DNA from: ZYF759 sp046297455
Lineage (GTDB): Bacteria > Pseudomonadota > Alphaproteobacteria > Rhizobiales > Rhizobiaceae
Length of the DNA: 64,000 nt
Direction of reading: 5' to 3'
Assembly: GCA_046297455.1 (NCBI GenBank)
Contig: JBKBIT010000002.1
Coordinates: forward strand, 1-64,000
How positions within the stretch are numbered: the stretch's first letter is position 1; each line of letters opens with the position of its first letter. The translations under genes were made by a program, and so were the position numbers. Below are positions 17,442 through 27,091 of the stretch, in pieces. The notes under the pieces are model-generated. The model was not told the origin of the DNA, ran no database searches, and was given only the letters and a program-made list of their open reading frames with translations.

Positions 17442-18803
17442 TTATACGCCAAGCGATTTGAGTTTGCGATGGAGCGCCGAGCGTTCCATACCGATGAATT
17501 CCGCCGTCCGCGAGATATTGCCGCCAAAACGGTTGATCTGTGCGAGAAGATATTCCTTCTCGAACATTTCGCGCGCCTCGCGCAGCGGCAGCGCCATGAT
17601 GTGCTGGTCGGACTGGTTGGGCGCACGCGGCATGACATCGCCGATCTCAGCTGGGAGGAGGTCGGCAGTTATGGGAGCACCGTCGTCGTCTCCGCGCGCG
17701 AGAATCATGAGTCGTTCGATATTGTTGCGCAACTGGCGGACATTGCCCGGCCAGTTATGCGCCTGCAGCACCGCCAAGGCATCCTCGCCGAGACGTCGCG
17801 GCCGGATTCCGGCCTGGGCACCCATCTGCTTCATGAAATGCTCGACAAGCTCCGAAATGTCTTCGCGCCGCTCCGAGAGCGCCGGGACGACGACCGGGAC
17901 CACGGCCAGCCGATGGTAGAGATCTTCTCGGAAACGGCCTTCCGCGATCATCTTCTCCACATCGCGCGCGGTCGACGAGATGATGCGGACATCGACGTTA
18001 ACCCGCTTGGTGCCCCCTACCCGCTCGAACTGCTGATCGACCAGCACGCGCAGGATCTTGTTCTGCGTCTCGCGGGGCATGTCTGCGATCTCGTCGATAT
18101 AGAGGATGCCGCGGTGGGCTTCTTCCAGAGCGCCAACTTTGCGTTCGGCACCGTTGGCTTCGGTGCCAAAAAGCTCGATTTCCATGCGATCGGGCGTGAT
18201 CGTGGCGGCGTTGAGCGTCACGAACGGACCGTTGCTGCGCGACGAGAGAGCGTGGATGGCGCGCGCGACGAGTTCCTTGCCGCTGCCCGATGGCCCGATC
18301 ACCATGATGCGGCTGTTGGTTGGCGCCACGCGCTCGATCGTGCTGCGCAAATGGTTCATGGCAGCCGACCTGCCGATGAGATCGAACGTCTCGCCCGTTC
18401 TCTTCTTGAGGTCGCTGACTTCGCGCTTGAGCCTGAAGGTTTCCAGCGCACGCTCTGCGATCAGGATCAGCCGGTCGGCCTTGAAGGGCTTCTCGATGAA
18501 ATCATAGGCGCCGCGCTTGATGGCGGAAACGGCGGTTTCGATCGTGCCGTGACCGGAAATCATGATCACCGGCAGATCGGGATGCAGCTTCTTGATCTCG
18601 TCAAGCAGGGCCAGGCCGTCGAGGCGGGAACCCTGCAGCCAGATGTCGAGGAAGACCAGACGCGGCACGCGATCGGCGATGGAGGCCAGCGCGCTGTCAC
18701 TGTCGTGCGCAGTTCGCGTTTCGTGACCTTCGTCGTCCAGTATGCCTGCGACGAGACCGCGAATGTCCTCCTCGTCATCGACGATCAGTATGTCAGACGC
18801 CAT
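17442..18803 (-). CDS. ntrX: Nitrogen response regulator NtrX
   Basis: 453 residues from ATG 18803: receiver (DDEEDIRG; phospho-Asp in FLDIWLQ), AAA+ domain with Walker A GPSGSGKE and Walker B LYIDEIAD, and a C-terminal Fis-type helix-turn-helix (ISRTAEFIGMERSALHRKL). The GAFTGA loop that contacts sigma-54 is missing: the region reads FGTEANGAERKVGALEEA. NtrX is the partner of the membrane kinase NtrY and acts in nitrogen, redox and envelope control in alphaproteobacteria. It overlaps the end of ntrY by 11 bases. Confidence 0.95.
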   Translation of the reverse strand: MASDILIVDDEEDIRGLVAGILDDEGHETRTAHDSDSALASIADRVPRLVFLDIWLQGSRLDGLALLDEIKKLHPDLPVIMISGHGTIETAVSAIKRGAYDFIEKPFKADRLILIAERALETFRLKREVSDLKKRTGETFDLIGRSAAMNHLRSTIERVAPTNSRIMVIGPSGSGKELVARAIHALSSRSNGPFVTLNAATITPDRMEIELFGTEANGAERKVGALEEAHRGILYIDEIADMPRETQNKILRVLVDQQFERVGGTKRVNVDVRIISSTARDVEKMIAEGRFREDLYHRLAVVPVVVPALSERREDISELVEHFMKQMGAQAGIRPRRLGEDALAVLQAHNWPGNVRQLRNNIERLMILARGDDDGAPITADLLPAEIGDVMPRAPNQSDQHIMALPLREAREMFEKEYLLAQINRFGGNISRTAEFIGMERSALHRKLKSLGV

Positions 18804-21072
18804 TTTCAACCTTTTCCATTTGCCCTCTGGCTGCATCGTCATGCGGCGCTTTCGGGCCCACTTTGCGAACTCCAGGCAGCACGACCCGGATCATTGCGCC
18901 TACACCGCCATGAAAGTCGGCTGGAGCATCGTGCAGCTCGAGTCGACCCTCATGGTCCTCCACGATCTTTTTGACAATCGCGAGACCAAGGCCCGTCCCT
19001 TTTTCACGCGTCGTCATATAGGGTTCGAGGAGACGCTGTCGGTTCTCGTGCGGCAGACCCCTGCCATTGTCCAGTATGTCGACCATGATGGTGTTGTCTT
19101 CGCGGCGCGCCCTGACAAGGATTTCGCCCGGGGTTTCGCGCCCGGCCGCCTCGATCGATTCGGCTGCGTTCTTGATCAGATTGCCGAAAGCCTGGCTGAG
19201 AAGTCGGTGGTCGAATGTGCCCGTCAGCGGATCGTCGCCGAAATCGCGCGTGAAGGCGATGTCGCCGCGGCTGACCTCGACCAGGAAGGATGCCTCGCGC
19301 AGGGCCTCGCGCAGATCGAGCAGTTTCATGTCCGGCTTCGGCATGCGGGCAAAGGCGGAGAATTCGTCGACCATGCGGCCAATGTCGCCGACCTGCCGGA
19401 TGATCGTTTCCGTGCACTGGTCGAAGACCTCTCGGTCTTCGGTGATCACCTTGCCGTACCGCCGGCGGATGCGCTCCGCCGACAGCTGGATCGGCGTCAG
19501 CGGATTCTTGATTTCGTGCGCGATGCGTCGCGCCACGTCGGCCCAGGCGGAGGAACGCTGTGCGTTGACCAGATCGGTAATGTCGTCGACCGTGACCACG
19601 AAGGATCGACCGCTGACCCGCGCCTGGCCTCGTTCGATCGTCACCTGAACGTTGAAAGTGCGCTCTAGCCCACCTCTCATGAAGGCGATCTGTTCTCGAT
19701 GCACCGGTCGGCCCGACATGCGGCCCGCATCGAATACCGCGCCCACCTGCGGCAGCAACTCGGCCAGAGAGCGGCCTATGGCAGCCTTTGCCGGCAGGCC
19801 GAGCATCGTCTCGGCCGAGCCATTGAGGATAGCGATACGGCCGCGCTCGTCGACGCCTATGACGCCTGCGGTGACACCTTCCAGCACGGCCTCGGAGAAG
19901 CGACGGCGTTCATCGATGACGTCCTTGGCCCTGATCAGTTCATTGCGCTGGCTTTTCAGCTGCAGCAACATCTTGTTGAACGTATCTCCCAGCGACGCGA
20001 CGTCGCCATCGGATGGCCGGACGGGTACCGAAACGTCGAGGTTGCCGGTCGCCACCTCATCGGCGGCGCCAATCAGCTGCCGGATCGGCCGCACCAGCCG
20101 GTCAGCGACCGCAATGCCGGTCCAGATGGCTGAGAGGACGACAATCAGCGTTACGCCCAGATAAATGATCGCAAAGGCAACCTGTGTCGAAAACCTGTTG
20201 CTCTCCAGGGTCCGGTATTCATCCGTGTTGGCGCGCACGATCTGGCGCGCCCGGATCACCTCCGCGTCCAGCGTCCGGATCGTGTAGAGATAGGCGCCCT
20301 CAATTTCGCGCAACTGCACGATGGCACCTACAATGTTGCGAACGCGCGGTTCGATGAGCACCGGCAAACCGTCCGATGCCGTCTGGACGGCCTCGATAGG
20401 TGGCTCCGGCAGCGGAAAGTCGGCGCTGGTCTCGGCCTGCATGATCAGCGAACCGTCTTCGCGAATGAGTGCCGCGTGGTCGAGCGCCCTTGCCATCGCA
20501 TGCTGGCCCAGCAGCGTTCGGAATCCCGTCCTGTCGAGCTGGTAAAGGGTACGCGCCTGATCGAGATCGTAAGCCATCGACAGCGTCGTACCCTGCAGAT
20601 TGCGCGCATTCTCGTTTACATAGGCTTCGGCAATCGACAGCGACGAATTGACGATCACACGCGTTCTGATCTCGAACCAGCGATCGAGGCCGATATCGAG
20701 CGTAATGGAAGCAATGACGGCAATCAGGATCGCCGGGATCGCGGCGACCAGCGAGAACATCGTGACAATGCGCACGTGCAGCCGCGAAGCCGCCTTGCCG
20801 CGCCTGCGCGACTGGAGCAGGCGATGTGCCTCTCGCGCGATCAGGGCAACCAGAAACAGCACGAAGGCCAGGTTGATGCCGATCAGCGTCAAGGTCACGG
20901 TTGTGTCCGGCGTGATCGGCGTCAGGCCAAGCAGGATGGCAAATGACACTGCCGCGGCCGCCAATCCGCCCAGGACAGCCAGAATCCCGGGCGTGGCGAG
21001 CAGCCGCCGACCCTCAGGCGGGACGACCGTCGGCGCCGCCGCCGCGGGTATTGCAGGTGTTTGGATCGTCAT
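18793..21072 (-). CDS. ntrY: Sensor histidine kinase NtrY
   Basis: 759 residues from ATG 21072. Several transmembrane helices lie in the first 110 residues and another near 310-330, with an extracytoplasmic sensing region between. A HAMP domain, a PAS domain (RIAILNGSAETMLG), the HisKA H-box RIAHEIKNPLTPIQLS, and HATPase boxes (DNGRGLPHEN, GTGLGLAIVKKI) follow. It phosphorylates NtrX. The 84-base upward extension to 21156 is rejected because it has no family support. A 90-base gap with a perfect hairpin separates it from ntrC. Confidence 0.95.
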   Translation of the reverse strand: MTIQTPAIPAAAAPTVVPPEGRRLLATPGILAVLGGLAAAAVSFAILLGLTPITPDTTVTLTLIGINLAFVLFLVALIAREAHRLLQSRRRGKAASRLHVRIVTMFSLVAAIPAILIAVIASITLDIGLDRWFEIRTRVIVNSSLSIAEAYVNENARNLQGTTLSMAYDLDQARTLYQLDRTGFRTLLGQHAMARALDHAALIREDGSLIMQAETSADFPLPEPPIEAVQTASDGLPVLIEPRVRNIVGAIVQLREIEGAYLYTIRTLDAEVIRARQIVRANTDEYRTLESNRFSTQVAFAIIYLGVTLIVVLSAIWTGIAVADRLVRPIRQLIGAADEVATGNLDVSVPVRPSDGDVASLGDTFNKMLLQLKSQRNELIRAKDVIDERRRFSEAVLEGVTAGVIGVDERGRIAILNGSAETMLGLPAKAAIGRSLAELLPQVGAVFDAGRMSGRPVHREQIAFMRGGLERTFNVQVTIERGQARVSGRSFVVTVDDITDLVNAQRSSAWADVARRIAHEIKNPLTPIQLSAERIRRRYGKVITEDREVFDQCTETIIRQVGDIGRMVDEFSAFARMPKPDMKLLDLREALREASFLVEVSRGDIAFTRDFGDDPLTGTFDHRLLSQAFGNLIKNAAESIEAAGRETPGEILVRARREDNTIMVDILDNGRGLPHENRQRLLEPYMTTREKGTGLGLAIVKKIVEDHEGRLELHDAPADFHGGVGAMIRVVLPGVRKVGPKAPHDDAARGQMEKVENGV

Positions 21073-21116
21073 GCGCGAGTCCGGCCTCAGTCTGCAGCAT
21101 CTATGCAATGCAATGT

Positions 21117-21137
21117 GGCGATTGTGCAACAATCGCC
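21117..21137. promoter_or_regulatory. Perfect 9-bp hairpin between ntrC and ntrY
   Basis: GGCGATTGT (21117-21125) and ACAATCGCC (21129-21137) form a perfect 9-bp stem with a three-base loop, 45 bases upstream of the ntrY ATG. No T-run follows on the minus strand, so it is not a standard terminator. It may be an operator or a processing or attenuation site between the ntrBC and ntrYX parts. Nearby TGCAATTTGCA is also dyad-like. Confidence 0.4.
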
Positions 21138-21162
21138 GCCCTGCTGCAATTTGCAAACCTGC

Positions 21163-22623
21163 TCAGTTCTGGCGCGATCCCCGGTAAACGTTGACGCCCA
21201 ATTCTCGAATTTTCTTGCGCAGCGTATTCCGATTCACGCCCAGAAGTTCGGCCGCCTTGATCTGGTTGCCGCGCGTGGCGGTCATTGCGGCCATTACCAG
21301 CGGGTATTCGACTTCGGCGAGAATACGTTGATAGAGGCCCGCGGGCGGCAGGTCCGGCCCGAAACTGGCGAAATAGCGTTGCAGATACTGTTCGACGGCC
21401 TGCCCGATAGAGAGATTCTCCGGCAGGTTTGCAGGTTCGTCCGATGCGATGCCGAACTCCCCCGTCCGCAGTTCCTGCTCGACGATTTCAGGTGTGATTT
21501 CGTCTTGCGGATAGAGTGCAGCCAACCGCCTGACGAGGTTTTCGAGCTCGCGCACATTGCCTGGCCAGGCGTAGCGGCGCATGTGGTCCAGCCCGGCATT
21601 CGATATGCGCTTGGCGGTAAGGCCTTCCTTTTCCACTTGGGCAAAGAAGTGCCGCACCAGATCCGGTATGTCCTCGCTGCGCTCCCGCAGCGGTGGGAGC
21701 CGCAGCGGCACGACATTGAGACGGTAGAACAGGTCCTCGCGAAACAGGCCCTGATTGATCAATGTGCGCAGGTCCTTGTTGGTCGCTGCCACGATGCGCA
21801 CATCCGTGCGGATCGGGGTACGGCCGCCCACCGTCGTGTATTCGCCCTGCTGCAGGACGCGCAGCAGTCGCGTCTGGGCCTCCATGGGCATGTCGCCGAT
21901 CTCATCAAGGAACAGCGTCCCGCCTTCCGCCTGCTCGAACCGACCCGTGGATCGGCTTTGCGCGCCGGTAAAAGCACCTTTTTCGTGCCCGAAAAGCTCC
22001 GATTCGATCAGGTCGCGTGGGATCGCCGCCATGTTGATCGCCACGAACGGTCCGTTCCGGCGGCGCCCGAAATCATGCAGCGCGCGCGCAACCAGTTCCT
22101 TGCCAGTGCCCGATTCGCCCGAGATCATCACCGTCAGATCGGTCTGCATCATGCGCGCGAGCATGCGGTAGATGTCCTGCATCGCAGGCGATCGCCCGAC
22201 GAGCGGCATCGACTCCGCCTGCTCCTCCAGCCGGGCATCCGGCTTAGCCCTCTTGGGCTCGGACAGGGCCCGGCTGACGATGGTCATCAGTTCCGACAGG
22301 TCGAAAGGCTTTGGCAGATATTCGTAGGCGCCGGTTTCCGAAGCGCGGATTGCCGTCATGAACGTGTTCTGGGCGCTCATGACGATGACAGGGAGATCCG
22401 GCCGCGCCTTCTTGATGCGCGGCAACATGTCGAACGCGTTCTCATCCGGCATGACCACATCGGTGATCACCAGATCGCCGTCGCCGGCCGCGATCCAGCG
22501 CCAGAGCGTAGAGGCGTTGGAGGTAACGCGCACATCGTGGCCGACCCGTGAGAAGGCCTGACTGAGAACGGTGCGGATGGCCGCGTCGTCGTCGGCGACC
22601 AGTATGCTGCCTAGCTTGGTCAT
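21163..22623 (-). CDS. ntrC: Nitrogen regulation response regulator NtrC
   Basis: 486 residues from ATG 22623: receiver (VADDDAAIRT; phospho-Asp in ITDVVMPDENAFD), sigma-54 activation AAA+ domain with Walker A GESGTGKE, an intact GAFTGA loop (HEKGAFTGAQSRSTG) and Walker B LFLDEIGDMP, then a Fis-type DNA-binding end (NQIKAAELLGVNRNTLRKKI). It activates sigma-54 promoters under nitrogen limitation. It overlaps ntrB by four bases. The upward extension to 22716 is antisense-like sequence inside ntrB and is rejected. Confidence 0.97.
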   Translation of the reverse strand: MTKLGSILVADDDAAIRTVLSQAFSRVGHDVRVTSNASTLWRWIAAGDGDLVITDVVMPDENAFDMLPRIKKARPDLPVIVMSAQNTFMTAIRASETGAYEYLPKPFDLSELMTIVSRALSEPKRAKPDARLEEQAESMPLVGRSPAMQDIYRMLARMMQTDLTVMISGESGTGKELVARALHDFGRRRNGPFVAINMAAIPRDLIESELFGHEKGAFTGAQSRSTGRFEQAEGGTLFLDEIGDMPMEAQTRLLRVLQQGEYTTVGGRTPIRTDVRIVAATNKDLRTLINQGLFREDLFYRLNVVPLRLPPLRERSEDIPDLVRHFFAQVEKEGLTAKRISNAGLDHMRRYAWPGNVRELENLVRRLAALYPQDEITPEIVEQELRTGEFGIASDEPANLPENLSIGQAVEQYLQRYFASFGPDLPPAGLYQRILAEVEYPLVMAAMTATRGNQIKAAELLGVNRNTLRKKIRELGVNVYRGSRQN

Positions 22624-23747
22624 GTCTTCTCCGCTGCGGCTTGACCGCCCTCTTCTTCCTGACGCCAGGCGGGCATCAGGATGCGGAATGTGGTGCCACG
22701 TTGCGAGGAATCGCACTCGATGACGCCCCCATGCTCGCCAATGATCTTGGCCACCAGGGCGAGGCCGAGACCGGAGCCGTTCTGCTTGGTGGTGATGAAG
22801 GGATCGAACAGGATCGGAAGTATGTCGGGCGGCACGCCGGATCCGTTGTCGCGCACACAGAACTCCAGTGGCAGCGAGACCCGGTCCTGCGTGCCGGGAA
22901 CCGACAGTCGTATACCGGGACGAAAGGCGGTCGACAGCACGATCTCACCGTTGGGATTGTCGCCGATTGCCTCAGCCGCGTTCTTGACGAGGTTCAGGAA
23001 GACCTGGATGAGCTGGTCGCGATTGGCATAGACGGGCGGCAAGGACGGATCGTAGTCCTCGACGATGCGGATGCGGCTGGCGAAACCGTTTGTCGCGATC
23101 GCCTTCACGTGATCGAGAACGACGTGGATGTTGACCGGGTAGCGGTCGATGGGCCGCTCGTCGGAAAACACTTCCATGCGGTCGACGAGCGAGACGATCC
23201 GGTCGGTTTCCTCCGTAATCAGCTGGGTCAGCGCCCTGTCCGCATCAGATACGACTGTCTCAAGCAACTGCGCCGCGCCGCGAATGCCAGACAGCGGGTT
23301 TTTGATCTCGTGGGCCAGCATGGCCGCCAGCCCTGTTACCGACCGTGCCGCGCCGCGATGGGTCATCTGGCGCTCGATCTTGTCGGCCATGGAGCGTTCC
23401 TGGAACATCACCACGACTGAGCCAGGCATTTCCGGCACCGGCGCTACATAGAGATCGACCACGCGCTCCGGGCCAAGCCGCGGCGAGGAAATGTCGACCC
23501 TGTACTCGTTATAGGGCGAGCGGCGCTCCCGCACCTGGTCGACGAGGGCAATCAAAGGGCTGCCGAAGGGGATGTAGTGGTCGAGCGTGTTCCTGGCGAG
23601 CGAGGTGGCGCTCGAACGAAAGAAGTCCTCCGCCTCCGAATTTGCAAAGGTGATGTGGCCATCAGGCCCGACCATGATGACCGGATGGCGGATCGTGTCG
23701 AGCACGATCGAGGCCGGGTTGAAATTCTTGACCGCCGCCTGGCTCAT
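22620..23747 (-). CDS. ntrB: Nitrogen regulation sensor kinase NtrB
   Basis: 375 residues, soluble: N-terminal PAS domain (about 15-125), H-box AMLAHEIKNPLSGIRG, then HATPase motifs DNGSGVPPDI and GSGLGLALVAKI. It phosphorylates or dephosphorylates NtrC according to PII status. It overlaps dusB by four bases upstream and ntrC by four bases downstream, so the three are translationally linked. Confidence 0.96.
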   Translation of the reverse strand: MSQAAVKNFNPASIVLDTIRHPVIMVGPDGHITFANSEAEDFFRSSATSLARNTLDHYIPFGSPLIALVDQVRERRSPYNEYRVDISSPRLGPERVVDLYVAPVPEMPGSVVVMFQERSMADKIERQMTHRGAARSVTGLAAMLAHEIKNPLSGIRGAAQLLETVVSDADRALTQLITEETDRIVSLVDRMEVFSDERPIDRYPVNIHVVLDHVKAIATNGFASRIRIVEDYDPSLPPVYANRDQLIQVFLNLVKNAAEAIGDNPNGEIVLSTAFRPGIRLSVPGTQDRVSLPLEFCVRDNGSGVPPDILPILFDPFITTKQNGSGLGLALVAKIIGEHGGVIECDSSQRGTTFRILMPAWRQEEEGGQAAAEKT

Positions 23748-24766
23748 GCTGCTTCCGCCATTGTCTCGCCAGCACGCAGGAATGCGTCCCGCATGCCGAT
23801 CATCACTTGTTCAATGTCGAGGCTGGTCAGGATCGCCTTGCGGGCCGCATCGGATGTTTGCGGCGCGTGGCGGTCGAGATACCAGCCGAGATGCTTGCGT
23901 GCCTGCCTCAGCCCGCTCTCGATGCCGTAGAAAGACAGCATGTGGCGGTAGTGCGCCTCGACATAATCTCCAAGTTCCTCGGCGTTTTGGGGGATACCGG
24001 CCGCCTCTGACGATGCAGCTTCCGCGGCGATCTGGCCGGCAAGCCATGGTGCGCCGTAATGTGCGCGGCCGACCATGACTGCATCCGCGCCGGAAAGCGC
24101 GAGTGCCGCCCGTGCATCGGAGAGACTGGCAACGTCACCATTGGCGACGACGGGGATCGAAACGGCCTGCTTGACCCTTGCAATCGCCCGCCAGTCCGCG
24201 CCCCCCTTGTAGAACTGGCAGCGCGTGCGGCCATGCACGGAGATCATGCGCACACCGGCATTCTCCGCCCGCCGGGCGATATCGGGTGCATTCAGGCTCG
24301 TCTCGTCCCAGCCAAGCCGCATCTTCACCGTCACCGGCACGTCGACCGCTGAAACAACCGCCTCGATCAGCGACAACGCATGGTCGGGTTCGCGCATCAG
24401 CGCCGATCCGCAATAACCGCCGGTGACCTTCTTGGCCGGGCAGCCCATGTTGATGTCGATGATGTCGGCCCCCTCGCCCGCCGCGATGCGCGCCCCTTCG
24501 GCCAGCCATTCGGTATCACGGCCGGCAAGCTGTACCATGTGCACAGGCACGTCCGGGCGCCTGATGCGCAGAGCGGACTGTCGGCGTCCCTTGGCGAGTT
24601 CGCCGCTGGCGACCATCTCCGACACAACCAGCCCTGCCCCGTGCGCCACAGAAAGCAGCCTGAACGGAAGGTCCGTGATGCCGGACATGGGCGCAAGAAA
24701 GACCCTGTTTGAAAACTGGACCCGGTCTACGGTCAGGGGGCAGGCAAGAACCTCGGTGACGGACAT
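23744..24766 (-). CDS. dusB: tRNA-dihydrouridine synthase DusB (NifR3)
   Basis: 340 residues from ATG 24766: FMN-binding TIM barrel with LAPMSGITDLPFR, the catalytic-Cys segment NMGCPAKKVTGGYCGSALM and SVHGRTRCQFYKG. It reduces specific uridines in the tRNA D-loop. In rhizobia and Rhodobacter this gene is nifR3, first gene of the nifR3-ntrB-ntrC operon, exactly as here. Longer starts at 24811 and 24883 lie in the divergent promoter region shared with ispDF and are less likely. Confidence 0.94.
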   Translation of the reverse strand: MSVTEVLACPLTVDRVQFSNRVFLAPMSGITDLPFRLLSVAHGAGLVVSEMVASGELAKGRRQSALRIRRPDVPVHMVQLAGRDTEWLAEGARIAAGEGADIIDINMGCPAKKVTGGYCGSALMREPDHALSLIEAVVSAVDVPVTVKMRLGWDETSLNAPDIARRAENAGVRMISVHGRTRCQFYKGGADWRAIARVKQAVSIPVVANGDVASLSDARAALALSGADAVMVGRAHYGAPWLAGQIAAEAASSEAAGIPQNAEELGDYVEAHYRHMLSFYGIESGLRQARKHLGWYLDRHAPQTSDAARKAILTSLDIEQVMIGMRDAFLRAGETMAEAA

Positions 24767-24932
24767 GCACAAAAACCAAGCAAAATTGCTTCCTGCCCAA
24801 CTAGTAGACATGTTCGTTTGGCGGCGCAACCGGCTTTTGCCAGTTGTGGTGTGGCTTGGTGAATAAGTCTGGCCTTTTGCCAACGCGCCTACTAACCGTC
24901 ACGCAGGTATAGAAGCAAGGCACGTAATCAAT

Positions 24933-26135
24933 ATGACAGCCGGCAGAATTGGCGTGGTGGTGGTCGCGGCCGGGCGCGGGGAACGCGCTGGCGCAACCCG
25001 GGAAGGGCCCAAACAGTATCGAAATGTCGGCGGCCAACCGGTCCTGCGCCGCACGCTCGAGGTATTCTCGGCCCATGCCTCCATCGCCGAGATTGTCGTG
25101 GCCATACATCCCGACGACACGGATCTCTACGCTGCTGCCACGCCCGGAATGGATGGTCGCATCAGGGCAATTGCAGGCGGATCAACGCGACAGGCATCGA
25201 CGCGTTTGGGCCTGCTGGCGCTGAAGGACAGCAATGTCGATCATGTCCTCATCCACGATGGCGTGCGTCCCTTCGTCGATCCGGCGCTCATCGACAGGGT
25301 GATCGCGGGCATCGGTCCCCGCCAAGGTTCGCTGCCGGCGCTCGCCGTGTCGGATACGATCAAGAAGGGCGATGGGGCGGGGCTTGTATCCGGTACCGTC
25401 GACCGGACGGGTCTCTTCGCGGCCCAGACGCCACAGGGCTTTCCGTTCGACCCGATCCTTCGTGCGCATGAAAAGGCCCACGACGAAGGCCGCGACGATT
25501 TCACGGACGACGCGGCCATCGCCGAATGGGCGGGCATTCCCGTCAAACTTGTCGAGGGGTCTCCCGACAACGTCAAGCTGACATGGGCAAGGGACATCGT
25601 CATGGCCGACGCACGCCTCAATGGCACATCCGCAAGTTTTCCCGACATCCGCACCGGCAATGGCTACGACGTGCATCGTTTCGCGCCAGGCGATCACGTC
25701 ACGCTTTGTGGCATTGCCATTCCGCACGACCGCCGTCTCGACGGCCACTCCGATGCCGACGTGGGGCTGCATGCGCTCACCGACGCGCTTCTTGCCACTT
25801 GCGGGGCGGGCGATATCGGCACGCATTTCCCGCCTTCTGATCCGCAATGGAAGGGAGCGGCATCGCGAATCTTCGTGGAAGAGGCGGTGCGCCTCGTCCG
25901 TCAAAAAGGCGGGCGCATCGCCAATGCTGACGTGACGCTGATCTGCGAGGCGCCCAAGATTGGTCCGCACCGCGAGGCCATGGTGGTGGAGATGGCCGCT
26001 ATGCTTGCCATTTCCGCCGATCGCATCTCTGTTAAAGCAACAACCAATGAAGGCCTCGGCTTTCTCGGCCGGCGCGAAGGCATTGCGGCTATCGCCACGG
26101 CGACTGTCGCCTATCCGGGCAGCCTTGCCGAATGA
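24933..26135 (+). CDS. ispDF: Bifunctional IspD/IspF enzyme of the MEP pathway
   Basis: 400 residues. The N-terminal IspD half (about 1-230) has VVAAGRGERAG and GPKQY, with HDGVRPFV and TPQGFPF. The C-terminal IspF half (about 238-400) has GNGYDVHRF and the metal-site DGHSDADVGLHALTDALL. It makes CDP-methylerythritol and then the cyclodiphosphate for isoprenoids. The fusion is normal in alphaproteobacteria. It overlaps the next gene by four bases. Confidence 0.96.
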   Translation: MTAGRIGVVVVAAGRGERAGATREGPKQYRNVGGQPVLRRTLEVFSAHASIAEIVVAIHPDDTDLYAAATPGMDGRIRAIAGGSTRQASTRLGLLALKDSNVDHVLIHDGVRPFVDPALIDRVIAGIGPRQGSLPALAVSDTIKKGDGAGLVSGTVDRTGLFAAQTPQGFPFDPILRAHEKAHDEGRDDFTDDAAIAEWAGIPVKLVEGSPDNVKLTWARDIVMADARLNGTSASFPDIRTGNGYDVHRFAPGDHVTLCGIAIPHDRRLDGHSDADVGLHALTDALLATCGAGDIGTHFPPSDPQWKGAASRIFVEEAVRLVRQKGGRIANADVTLICEAPKIGPHREAMVVEMAAMLAISADRISVKATTNEGLGFLGRREGIAAIATATVAYPGSLAE

Positions 26136-26626
26136 GCCGCACCGAAGCCCTTGCCCGCCAGGTATTGGACGCGTGCCGCGCGCGCGGGCTGAAGGTTGTT
26201 ACTGCCGAATCCTGCACCGGCGGCTTGGCAGCAGCGGCACTTACTGACATCGCCGGGTCGTCGGACGTGTTCGAGCGCGGTTTCGTGACCTATTCGAACG
26301 AGTCCAAGCAGGAAATTCTCTCTGTGACCGAGCAAACGCTGGCGCGGCACGGCGCGGTATCCGGGGACACAGCCTGCGAAATGGTCCTGGGCGCGCTTGC
26401 CCGGTCGCGTGCCGACATCGCCGTTTCCATCACCGGGGTCGCGGGACCGGGCGGCGGCACGGCCGAAAAGCCCGTAGGACTGGTCTGGTTCGCTGTGGCA
26501 CGCCGCGGCGCCGATGCACGGCCGCATCGCAGGCTCTTCGCCGACGAAGGTCGCGCCGCCATCCGGGAGGCGGCGACGGGCTTTGCGCTCGAATTGCTGC
26601 TCCAGGCAGCCGGCACTGACCTCTAG
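26132..26626 (+). CDS. CinA C-terminal-type nicotinamide-nucleotide amidase
   Basis: 164 residues, a stand-alone CinA C-terminal (PncC) domain: TAESCTGGLAAAALTDIAG, the SNESKQE segment and ITGVAGPGGGTAEKPVG. This family deamidates NMN to nicotinate mononucleotide in the pyridine nucleotide cycle. It is coupled to ispDF by an ATGA overlap and converges with the coq10-like gene, overlapping by four bases. Confidence 0.9.
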   Translation: MSRTEALARQVLDACRARGLKVVTAESCTGGLAAAALTDIAGSSDVFERGFVTYSNESKQEILSVTEQTLARHGAVSGDTACEMVLGALARSRADIAVSITGVAGPGGGTAEKPVGLVWFAVARRGADARPHRRLFADEGRAAIREAATGFALELLLQAAGTDL

Positions 26627-27087
26627 CCAGCCGCCTTCTGGCGGCCGTAAATCTCGTCGGCGCGCTTTTCGAAGGCTTCGGCGAATTTGCGGAAGGCCCG
26701 ATCGAACATCGCCCCCATCACCGCACCGAGGATGCGGCTCTTGAACTCATACTCGATGTGGAAGTGGACGAGACAGCCGCCGTCGTCTGCGGCCTCGAAG
26801 GTCCAGCGGTTTTCAAGATGCCGGAACGGCCCGTCGACATAGCGCACGTCGATGAGGTTCTTGTCCGGACGCAGGACCACCTGGCTGGTGAAGGTCTCGC
26901 GGATCGCCTTGTAGCCGACCGTCATGTCTGCGACGAGCAGTGTGATCCCTTCCCTCTCGCGGCGCGACCGGACGGCCAGCGCTTCGCACATGGGCAGGAA
27001 TTGTGGGTACTGCTCGACATCCGCCACGAGTGCGAACATGTTTTCGGGCGAGTGGGCGACCCGGCGTGTGGTTTCGTACTGGGGCAT
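26623..27087 (-). CDS. COQ10/RatA-family START-domain protein (ubiquinone-binding)
   Basis: 154 residues from ATG 27087. The opening QYETTRRVAHSPENMFALVADVEQYPQFLP is the signature of the SRPBCC proteins related to yeast Coq10, a ubiquinone-binding chaperone for respiration. E. coli RatA belongs to the same family but a toxin role is not suggested here. It begins four bases after lipA, so it is the last gene of the pdh-lpd-lipA transcript. Confidence 0.9.
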   Translation of the reverse strand: MPQYETTRRVAHSPENMFALVADVEQYPQFLPMCEALAVRSRREREGITLLVADMTVGYKAIRETFTSQVVLRPDKNLIDVRYVDGPFRHLENRWTFEAADDGGCLVHFHIEYEFKSRILGAVMGAMFDRAFRKFAEAFEKRADEIYGRQKAAG

Positions 27088-27091
27088 CGCG

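Noticed and set aside
17058..18974. 638-residue plus-strand open frame opposite ntrX/ntrY
   Set aside because: It lies antisense to clearly conserved genes and its product shows no family pattern. High GC content makes such frames common.
21095..21162. Possible sigma-54 promoter before ntrY (GG and GC elements near TTGTTGCAC)
   Set aside because: Spacing between GG and GC is 8 or 11 bases rather than the required 10.
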